Assembly (NCBI GenBank): GCA_900543025.1
Contig: UQPP01000028.1
Span: forward strand, 1-31,955
Source: an uncultured Collinsella sp.
GTDB taxonomy: Bacteria; Actinomycetota; Coriobacteriia; Coriobacteriales; Coriobacteriaceae
Length of the DNA: 31,955 nucleotides
Direction: 5' to 3'
Below the pieces are notes generated by a model that saw only the letters and a list, made by a program, of their open reading frames with translations, had not been told where the DNA came from and searched no databases. The number at the start of each line of letters is the position of its first letter. Within the stretch, counting starts at the first letter, position 1. Of the stretch, positions 15,585 through 21,036 are shown in pieces. A program made the translations under genes and the position numbers.

Positions 15585-16619
15585 ATGTCCCATAGCGTTA
15601 CCGATAGCACCGTCCTGCTGGGCCACGGCTCCGGCGGCCAGATGATGAAACGCATCATCGATGAGGTCTTTTTGGATGCCTTTGGGTCGCCCGAGCTGCT
15701 CGAAGGCAACGATGCCGGCGTCGCCGCGCTGCCCGCGAGCGGGCGCATCGCCATGTCGACCGACAGCTTTGTAGTCTCGCCGCAGTTCTTCCCCGGTGGC
15801 AACATCGGCCGCCTCGCCGTGTGCGGAACCGTCAACGACGTCGCGACCTCAGGCGCCAACGTGCGCTACCTGTCGTGCGGATTTATCCTCGAAGAGGGCT
15901 ATCCCATGGATAAGCTCCGCCAGATTGTGCAGACGATGGCCGAGACGGCGCGTGAGGCGGGCGTGTCCATAATCACGGGCGACACCAAGGTGGTCGAGCG
16001 CGGCGGGGCCGACGGCGTCTATATCAATACCGCCGGCGTGGGCGAGGTTCCCGCGGGCGTGGCACTCAGCGGCGCCAACTGCCGCCCCGGCGACGTCATT
16101 CTGGTGTCGGGCACACTGGGCGACCACGGCATCGCTATCATGAGCCAACGCGAGGGTCTGGCGTTTTCGAGCACCATCGAAAGCGACGCCGCGCCGCTCA
16201 ACCACCTGATTGCCGATGTGCTTTCCGCAGCACCCGACACACGCTGCTTCCGCGACCCCACGCGCGGTGGCCTGGCCTCGACGCTCAACGAGTTTGCGCA
16301 GGCCAGCGGCGTTGCCATGGAGATCGACGAGGACGATGTGCCCGTGCGCCCCGACGTGCAGGCAGCCTGCGAGATGCTCGGCTACGATGTGCTGCAGGTG
16401 GCAAACGAGGGCAAGATGGTTGCCGTCGTGCCGGCCGAGCAAGCCGATGCCGCGCTGAGCGCCATGCGCGCCGCCCGCTACGGCGAGAATGCCGCCATCA
16501 TCGGCCGCGTGCTGCCACTTGCCGAGGGCGCCCATCCCGCCGTGCGCGTGCGCACCGGCTGGGGCTCGACCCGCATCCTCGACATGCTCGTAGGAGAGCA
16601 GCTGCCGAGAATTTGCTAA
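15585..16619 (+). CDS. hypE: Hydrogenase maturation protein HypE
   Basis: A 344-aa AIRS/PurM-fold enzyme that dehydrates the thiocarbamate on its C-terminal cysteine to thiocyanate, for delivery to HypCD. It begins with a glycine-rich ATP-binding region (LLGHGSGGQMM) and ends exactly in PRIC, the required terminal Cys. TTGGAG lies about 8 nt before the ATG. It is the last of the hyp genes; hypA and hypB are not in the window. Confidence 0.96.
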   Translation: MSHSVTDSTVLLGHGSGGQMMKRIIDEVFLDAFGSPELLEGNDAGVAALPASGRIAMSTDSFVVSPQFFPGGNIGRLAVCGTVNDVATSGANVRYLSCGFILEEGYPMDKLRQIVQTMAETAREAGVSIITGDTKVVERGGADGVYINTAGVGEVPAGVALSGANCRPGDVILVSGTLGDHGIAIMSQREGLAFSSTIESDAAPLNHLIADVLSAAPDTRCFRDPTRGGLASTLNEFAQASGVAMEIDEDDVPVRPDVQAACEMLGYDVLQVANEGKMVAVVPAEQADAALSAMRAARYGENAAIIGRVLPLAEGAHPAVRVRTGWGSTRILDMLVGEQLPRIC

Positions 16620-16724
16620 CGACAAAGGCTCAGGGCTATTAAAGATATTCAGATTCCAAACATGCCCGGCACGCATGCCCAGTATTATGGGGTGCGTTTT
16701 ACAACTCAAGCGGCAGGAGCACCC

Positions 16725-17393
16725 ATGGCAGCAGCTTTTTCCCATGTGATCTTTGACCTGGACGGCACCATTCTCAACACGCTCGAGGATCTGGCGGCCG
16801 CCGGCAACCATACCTGCGAGATGCACGGCTGGCCCACGTTTGCCGTAGACGAGTACCGCTACAAGGTGGGAAACGGCATGCTCAAGCTGGTTGAGCGTTT
16901 TATGCCTGCCGAGTATGCGGGCGACGGTCGCATGTTTGAGCAGACACTTGCCGAGTTTAGGGCTTATTACGGCGAGCACAAGGAGGACCACACCGCCCCC
17001 TATGCCGGTACGATCGAGATGCTCGACCGCCTGCGCGCCGCGGGCGTGCAGCTTGCCGTGCTCACTAACAAGGACCACGTCTCGGCGGCTCCGCTTATCG
17101 AGAAGTATTTTGGTTCCGAGCGCTTTCCACTGGTGCAGGGCCGCGTCGATGCGTTTCCCCCCAAGCCCGAGGCGCCCGTTACGCTGCATGTGATGAAAGA
17201 GCTAGGCGCCGATCCGTCGACCACGCTCTATGTGGGCGATTCCAATGTCGATATCCTGACCGGCCACAACGCCGGCCTTAAGAGTGTGGGCGTCAGCTGG
17301 GGTTTCCGCGGCCGCGCAGAGCTGGAAGCCGCCGGCGCCGACTACGTGGTGGACACCCAAGACGAGCTCGCGGCGCTGATTCTGGGCGAGTAA
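16725..17393 (+). CDS. HAD-family phosphatase, phosphoglycolate phosphatase-like
   Basis: A 222-aa haloacid dehalogenase hydrolase. All four motifs are present: nucleophile FDLDGT with D11 and D13, VLTNKD, a Lys in PPKPEAP, and GDSNVDILTGHNAG. A helical cap follows motif I, as in Gph and PGP-type enzymes. The ATG at 16725 is chosen because GGCAGGAG lies just upstream and the protein then starts close to motif I; an upstream ATG at 16662 would add an unconserved tail. The substrate cannot be fixed from sequence; 2-phosphoglycolate is the usual family assignment. About 105 bp separates it from hypE. Confidence 0.88.
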   Translation: MAAAFSHVIFDLDGTILNTLEDLAAAGNHTCEMHGWPTFAVDEYRYKVGNGMLKLVERFMPAEYAGDGRMFEQTLAEFRAYYGEHKEDHTAPYAGTIEMLDRLRAAGVQLAVLTNKDHVSAAPLIEKYFGSERFPLVQGRVDAFPPKPEAPVTLHVMKELGADPSTTLYVGDSNVDILTGHNAGLKSVGVSWGFRGRAELEAAGADYVVDTQDELAALILGE

Positions 17394-17434
17394 CGAGCGG
17401 CACCGCCTAACGCGGCTGCGACAATTCTTCCGCG

Positions 17435-17606
17435 CGGAAAGCGCATCCCGTTTTGAAGCTCCGGAATGGGATGCGCTTTCCGTTTGAGGCGCATCAGGGA
17501 AACCGCATCCCGTTTCAGAGCAATATTCCGGGTCGCACTTTCCGCAACCCACCCCATCCGGAAAATGCGACCCACTATTCGGCCAAAAACCGGGTCGCGG
17601 TTTCCC
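17435..17606. repeat. Array of six alternating inverted 14-bp units with 62-bp period
   Basis: Units start at 17436, 17468, 17498, 17530, 17560 and 17592, alternately in GGAAAnnCGCATCCC and reverse orientation, spaced 32, 30, 32, 30, 32. That is three diverged tandem copies of a 62-bp hairpin unit. Units 1 and 2 form a perfect 15-bp stem (17435-17449 with 17468-17482), units 4 and 5 pair with one mismatch, and unit 3 pairs with unit 6 with two. It lies after the HAD gene; no ORF is convincing here. Confidence 0.8.
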
Positions 17607-17625
17607 AAGCACTCGATGCAACGCT

Positions 17626-17687
17626 GGCACAAGGAGCGTCCCCAACTGCCGACAGAAAAAGAACGTCCCCAAGTGCCGCCTTCGGCA
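17626..17687. repeat. Degenerate GTCCCC hairpin pair
   Basis: Two GTCCCCAA-containing segments (17626-17650, with GGCA / TGCC arms, and 17661-17677) are followed by a small TGCCG-CCTT-CGGCA hairpin. They resemble the constant loop of the hairpins at 19662 and 25716 and sit upstream of structured-element copy 1, as 19662 does for copy 2. Confidence 0.5.
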
Positions 17688-17749
17688 GCGATGGCAACGC
17701 CACAGGTACAAGCGCCACTTTAAGCCAGCCAAGGGAACACCGTTGTTTT

Positions 17750-17903
17750 GGCAACGACAGCGAAAGCCCGCCAGAGCGAGCAAGGTGCCTTGAAACGAGG
17801 CGGCATTGACCTTCTGGTCATGCCGCCGAAGTTGAAAGGCAGATTGCCGCTCTGGCGGGCTTGCAGCGTCGAGCAGTTACGGCGTTTGGTAAAACGCCGT
17901 AAC
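17750..17903. ncRNA. Structured element, copy 1 (candidate structured RNA)
   Basis: A 154-bp element with nested stems. P1: 17766-17778 with 17848-17860, 13 bp. P2a: GCAA / TTGC. P2b: GCCTT / AAGGC. P3: 17799-17811 with 17816-17827, one bulged T and a TTCT loop. A final 12-bp hairpin GTTACGGCGTTT-GGTA closes the 3' side (17876-17903). Copy 2 (19768-19919) keeps the internal loops GGT/AGA and GAAAC/GAAGTTGA unchanged while all four stems change by compensatory substitution. Wobble pairs favour the plus strand as transcript. It lies between the HAD gene and the end of the lipoprotein gene. Function unknown. Confidence 0.65.
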
Positions 17904-17921
17904 GAACTACCGCGTAACCCC

Positions 17922-18479
17922 CTAGTTCAGCATTGCATCCATCATCTCGGAGTTGACGGAGTCGTCGGCAGACCACTCGCCGTCGTCGTTGCAGGTGTAC
18001 TTGAAGATAACCGTGGTCTTCCTGGGCTCGGTGGCCTTGGTCACATCGACCATAACCTGACCGGCCATCTTGTACAGCTCGTCATCGGAAGGAACCGTAT
18101 CAAGCGCGGCAACCTTCTCCTGATACTGGGTGGAGAAGTCCTCGACGATCTTGTTCATGGACTTGCAGGTGATGGAGACCTCGGCGGTCGCGACGCCCTT
18201 GTCCTCGTCGACCGTCACGTCGCCGATCTTGTAGTCAAAGCCCTCGAGATAGGTCTTGGCATACTCCTTGGGATCGATACCCAGCTGCTCGAACTCATCG
18301 CCCGAAGCCTCCTCCAGACCAGAGAGGAAGTCGTCGCCACCGTTCTTGACCTCGTCAAACTGCGTCGTAAGATCCTCGGTGATGAGCTCCTCAACCGAAG
18401 GACCTCCACAGCCGGAAAGCACGACCACGCATGCAACCAAGACGGCCATGAGGGGCGCAAGCAGCAGCTTCTTTTTCAT
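17922..18479 (-). CDS. Lipoprotein, function unknown (DUF5105-like)
   Basis: A 185-aa secreted lipoprotein: KKK n-region, hydrophobic core, and lipobox LSGC near residue 21. The mature part is acidic, alpha/beta in character, and resembles small Gram-positive lipoproteins of the DUF5105/DUF4878 kind (a stretch around VDEDKGVATAEVSI reads like such a beta-sheet domain); this match is tentative. The ATG at 18479 is chosen for the preceding GGGAGGAAC and because the signal peptide starts there. It is monocistronic with its own promoter. Its 3' end abuts structured-element copy 1. Confidence 0.85.
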   Translation of the reverse strand: MKKKLLLAPLMAVLVACVVVLSGCGGPSVEELITEDLTTQFDEVKNGGDDFLSGLEEASGDEFEQLGIDPKEYAKTYLEGFDYKIGDVTVDEDKGVATAEVSITCKSMNKIVEDFSTQYQEKVAALDTVPSDDELYKMAGQVMVDVTKATEPRKTTVIFKYTCNDDGEWSADDSVNSEMMDAMLN

Positions 18480-18544
18480 GTTGTTCCTCCCAATCAGCGG
18501 CACCGCGCTTCCCGGACGCGGCACACGTTGTAATAAGTAAGCCC

Positions 18545-18574
18545 ATACTATCCACTTATGAACACCCTCGGCAA
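18545..18574 (-). promoter_or_regulatory. Candidate promoter of the lipoprotein gene
   Basis: On the minus strand, TTGCCG (18569-18574) and TAGTAT (18545-18550) are separated by 18 bp, about 65 bp upstream of the lipoprotein ATG. Each hexamer matches consensus at 4 of 6 positions. Confidence 0.45.
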
Positions 18575-18655
18575 CGCGAAGGCGCGGTCGGTTCGTTTTA
18601 GCGTCCGAACGGTTTGCAAGCCCGCCCAACGTGCAATAAAACGCTTCCCCGCGAT

Positions 18656-18689
18656 GTAATAAAAAAGGTGGCCGGAAAACCCGACCACC
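18656..18689 (-). terminator. Intrinsic terminator of the EIIA-Glc gene
   Basis: On the minus strand a 9-bp stem GGTGGTCGG / CCGGCCACC (one G-U) with a 5-nt loop is followed by TTTTTTATT. It lies 27 bp after the stop of the PTS gene. Confidence 0.88.
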
Positions 18690-18715
18690 CTTGCACATCC
18701 TTTGGATGCCACAGT

Positions 18716-19252
18716 TTACTTGCGGACGACCTTGACGATGGCGTCACCGGCGGCGACGGCGGAGTCGGCCTCGACGGCGAGTTCGACATCGGCAAACTCG
18801 GCGGTGTTGGACACGGCCACGACGACGCAGTCCTTGTAACCGGCAGCGGCGATCTTGGCGCGGTCGATCTTGAGTATGGGCTGGCCGGCCTTCACGACGT
18901 CGTCGGCCTTGACGAAGCCCTCGAAGCCGTCACCGTTCATGTTGACGGTATCGACGCCAACGTGCACCAGAACCTCGATGCCGCTATCGGACTGCAGACC
19001 CACGGCGTGACCCATGGTGACGGTCACCTTGCCGTCGCAGGGAGCGTAGACCAGGTCGTCCTCGGGCCACACGGCGCAGCCCTTGCCCAGAACCTCGCCA
19101 CCAAAGACGGGATCGGGCACGTCGGCCATCTTGATGACCTTGCCCTTGACGGGCGAGCACAGCACGTCGGCGCCGGCAGAAGCAGAGATGGAAGCGGGAG
19201 CTGCAGCAGCGGCAGGCTCAGCCTTCTTCTTAAACATGTCAAACAGACCCAT
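18716..19252 (-). CDS. crr: PTS glucose-type EIIA component (EIIA-Glc / Crr)
   Basis: A 178-aa cytoplasmic phosphocarrier that receives phosphate from HPr and passes it to a sugar EIIB; in many bacteria it is also a regulator. After a short Ala/Pro-rich N-terminus comes the EIIA barrel with SPVKGKVI, VFGGEVLGKG, a first His in MGHAVG, and the phosphorylated His in LVHVGVDTV. The ATG at 19252 follows GAGGAGAAAACGT; any longer form would read through the promoter. It is monocistronic, between its own promoter and terminator. No EIIB or EIIC is nearby, so it probably serves a permease encoded elsewhere. Confidence 0.93.
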   Translation of the reverse strand: MGLFDMFKKKAEPAAAAAPASISASAGADVLCSPVKGKVIKMADVPDPVFGGEVLGKGCAVWPEDDLVYAPCDGKVTVTMGHAVGLQSDSGIEVLVHVGVDTVNMNGDGFEGFVKADDVVKAGQPILKIDRAKIAAAGYKDCVVVAVSNTAEFADVELAVEADSAVAAGDAIVKVVRK

Positions 19253-19301
19253 ACGTTTTCTCCTCTTGATTAAGCGCAACGTTATGCGCATGCCTATGGT
19301 G

Positions 19302-19330
19302 ATTATAGTGCCAAATGGTTCAAATGCTAA
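19302..19330 (-). promoter_or_regulatory. Promoter of the EIIA-Glc gene
   Basis: A perfect minus-strand -10 TATAAT (19302-19307) lies 17 bp from a -35-like TTAGCA (19325-19330, 4 of 6), about 50 bp upstream of the start codon. Confidence 0.65.
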
Positions 19331-19591
19331 GGTGGGGACTCGAATCGCGAGCCCTTCCCGGTAGTGCTCGCGGGACGAGCATCTCCTTTGCATCGCGGGT
19401 CGATAAGCCGAGTATCGTCTGCGCACGGGACGGGCAGAAGCGGGCGCACCAAACCCGATACTTCTTTTCGCTCTCGAGTCCTGCCGCCGCCCCGTCCCTG
19501 ACACTTCCTGATACCGACCGAAACGTGCCAAAATAAACCCGTCCCTTTTTGGTAGGTTTGGCGAGTGTGGATTTTCGGACGCTTAACTAAC
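19331..19591. other. Gene-free stretch upstream of the EIIA-Glc promoter
   Basis: I see no convincing gene. The frames that stay open lack a Shine-Dalgarno and protein-like composition. Small stems occur (for example GCTCG / CGAGC near 19358-19372), but nothing repeats elsewhere in the window. Confidence 0.4.
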
Positions 19592-19655
19592 GAGCGTGGA
19601 TAATCTCCCACTTTGAGCCCGCACACAGGCCAAAACCGGGAGATTATCCACGCTC
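19592..19655. repeat. Perfect 18-bp inverted repeat with 28-nt loop
   Basis: GAGCGTGGATAATCTCCC (19592-19609) is matched exactly by its complement at 19638-19655. There is no T-run on either side, so it is not a classic terminator. It is followed 6 bp later by a constant-loop hairpin. Confidence 0.85.
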
Positions 19656-19661
19656 ATTCCT

Positions 19662-19696
19662 GAGTAGTCATTTATGAACGTCCCCAATGACTACTC
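19662..19696. repeat. Constant-loop hairpin 1 (GTCCCC loop)
   Basis: A perfect 11-bp stem (GAGTAGTCATT with AATGACTACTC) closes a 13-nt loop TATGAACGTCCCC. Two further hairpins with nearly the same loop and different stems are at 25716 and 25765. It resembles REP-type palindromes. Confidence 0.75.
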
Positions 19697-19714
19697 CGGC
19701 ATCGCCGATGTTTC

Positions 19715-19919
19715 GGCAACGACAGCGAACGGGCCGCATTCGGAGCAAGACGACGCCGCAGGTAGAGAACGGACAGCGAGCGGGTCGCATTTGTGACAAG
19801 GTGACGTGAAACAAAAGGGCGCTGACCTTCTGGTCGCGCCCTTGAAGTTGAACGTCAGATTGTCCAAATGCGGCCCGCGCAGCGTCGAGCAGTTACGGCG
19901 TTTGGTAAAACGCCGTAAC
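19715..19919. ncRNA. Structured element, copy 2, with a partial 5' duplication
   Basis: The complete copy spans 19768-19919. P1: 19780-19792 with 19866-19878, one U-G. P2a: GACAA / TTGTC. P2b: GACGT / ACGTC. P3: 19815-19827 with 19832-19843, same bulged T and TTCT loop. The closing hairpin (19892-19919) is identical to copy 1. A partial copy of the 5' end (GGCAACGACAGCGAAC) lies just upstream at 19715-19740. The element ends one base inside the complement of the pyrE stop codon. The U-G pair in P1 would be A-C on the other strand, favouring a plus-strand transcript. Confidence 0.65.
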
Positions 19920-20599
19920 TAACGTGCTCCGTACTGCTCGTAGTAGGCGTCGATGGCGGTCTTGAGCTCGTCATCGATGACGACCTTGCCGTCGATCTCG
20001 TGGTTATAGAGGGTCTCGACGACCTCGGCCATGGAGACGATGCTCGCGACGGGGAAACCGTACTTGGCCTCGATCTCCTTCTGGGCGGTGGTCACGCCAC
20101 CCTTGCCGACCTCCATGCGGTTGAGGGACACGATCAGGCCCTTAATCTCGACATCGGCAGCAGCCTTGACCTTGGGATAGGTCTCGTCGATGGACTTACC
20201 GCTGGTGGTGACGTCCTCGACCATGACCACGCGGTCGCCGTCCTGGGGCTCATAGCCCAGCAGGTTACCCTTGTCGGCGCCGTGGTCCTTGGCCTCCTTG
20301 CGGTCGCAGCAGTACTTGACCTCCTTGCCGTACAGCTCGTGGTAGGCAATTGCGGTCACGACGGCCAGCGGAATACCCTTGTAGGCCGGTCCAAACAGCA
20401 CATCAAAGTCGTCGCCAAAGTTATCGTGGATGGCTTGGGCGTAATACTCGCCCAGCTTTTTGAGCTGATAGCCCGTCACGTAAGCGCCGGCGTTCATAAA
20501 GAACGGGGACTGACGGCCGCTCTTGAGCGTAAAGCTGCCGAACTTAAGAACGTCGGACTCGACCATAAACTTGATGAACTCTTGCTTGTAAGCCTCCAT
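19919..20599 (-). CDS. pyrE: Orotate phosphoribosyltransferase
   Basis: A 226-aa type I phosphoribosyltransferase that converts orotate and PRPP to orotidine 5'-phosphate in pyrimidine synthesis. The PRPP-binding motif VVMVEDVTTSGKS lies near 123-135; the orotate-side sequences FTLKSGRQSPFF (near 23-34) and GPAYKGIPLA (near 70-79) are conserved. AGAGGAG lies 5 nt before the ATG. No other pyr gene adjoins it in the window, and I find no clear promoter in the region shared with mgtA. Confidence 0.95.
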   Translation of the reverse strand: MEAYKQEFIKFMVESDVLKFGSFTLKSGRQSPFFMNAGAYVTGYQLKKLGEYYAQAIHDNFGDDFDVLFGPAYKGIPLAVVTAIAYHELYGKEVKYCCDRKEAKDHGADKGNLLGYEPQDGDRVVMVEDVTTSGKSIDETYPKVKAAADVEIKGLIVSLNRMEVGKGGVTTAQKEIEAKYGFPVASIVSMAEVVETLYNHEIDGKVVIDDELKTAIDAYYEQYGAR

Positions 20600-20726
20600 G
20601 CGGGCTCCTCTCGTAATCGCGTACGTGCCTTCCAGTTTAGCGCAGGCGAAGCGTCGATGCGGGCGCGCTTTGGGGCCACGGCATTCTGTAAAGGCTTTGT
20701 CAGGGGAAATGGTTTTCCGAACAATG

Positions 20727-20758
20727 GGGTTGACATGTCAAACCCCCTCATCAAGAAT
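20727..20758 (+). promoter_or_regulatory. Promoter and palindromic operator of the mgtA transcript
   Basis: A perfect -35 TTGACA (20730-20735) is 17 bp from AAGAAT (20753-20758, 4 of 6). The -35 is embedded in the palindrome TTGACATGTCAA, extended on both sides by GGGG and CCCC with one extra base, which looks like a dimeric regulator site. The transcript would begin near 20765, giving a leader of about 270 nt. Nothing recognisable lies in 20600-20726. Confidence 0.6.
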
Positions 20759-20825
20759 ACGGGCGGATGAAAAAGGGGTACGAGATACCCAAAGCGCGCT
20801 GCGCTCAGCCTTTAGGAGGTGTGCC

Positions 20826-20897
20826 ATGGAAGGCAGTCCTAGTCGAAAAACCTGCATGTCGCCCTCGGCACGCCGCGAGGACTCCGCACACGCATAA
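20826..20897 (+). CDS. Candidate leader peptide upstream of mgtA
   Basis: A 23-codon ORF preceded by a near-ideal Shine-Dalgarno (AGGAGGTG, 4-5 nt before the ATG), about 60 nt into the predicted leader. The peptide begins MEGSPSRKTC and ends REDSAHA, with two S-P pairs and an Arg-Arg followed by acidic residues. Salmonella mgtA is controlled through a short leader peptide, MgtL, whose translation reports Mg2+ and proline; the present peptide is not a sequence match, but its position and length are alike. The GC-rich segment AAAGCGCGCTGC before the ORF (20791-20802) recurs after it as AAAGGCGCGCTGC (20928-20940). Confidence 0.5.
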   Translation: MEGSPSRKTCMSPSARREDSAHA

Positions 20898-20923
20898 ACG
20901 CCACCGGCAGATCGCCAAAACCA

Positions 20924-20951
20924 CCACAAAGGCGCGCTGCACCCTTTGTGG
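20924..20951 (+). promoter_or_regulatory. Hairpin in the mgtA leader
   Basis: A perfect 9-bp stem (CCACAAAGG with CCTTTGTGG) closes a 10-nt loop, 26 nt after the leader-peptide stop. A run of six T (20983-20988) follows 31 nt later, too far for this hairpin alone to be a terminator. An attenuator or Rho-related element is possible. Confidence 0.45.
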
Positions 20952-21036
20952 GCTCAAGAGCTTGACGTGAGCGACATCTAGGTTTTTTGAAGCAAATACG
21001 ACACGTACGCTAACTCCCCTCAACAAGGAGGACCCT

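Noticed and set aside
15849..17189. Long minus-strand frame opposite hypE and the HAD gene
   Set aside because: Both plus-strand genes are intact with family motifs; the minus frame is His/Ala/Gly-rich and shows no domain.
17435..17606. CRISPR array
   Set aside because: The units alternate in orientation, are only 14 bp and have diverged; no cas genes are near.
17876..17903. Intrinsic terminator for the lipoprotein gene (and the identical hairpin after pyrE)
   Set aside because: The stem is strong but no T-run follows on either strand; it is better explained as the closing hairpin of the repeated structured element.
19331..19420. tRNA-like sequence around TCGAATC
   Set aside because: No acceptor stem partner, D-arm or anticodon arm can be drawn at the right distances on either strand.
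20765..21036. M-box (ykoK) Mg2+ riboswitch
   Set aside because: I could not find the conserved M-box core or its helices; the small ORF and hairpin are a different arrangement.
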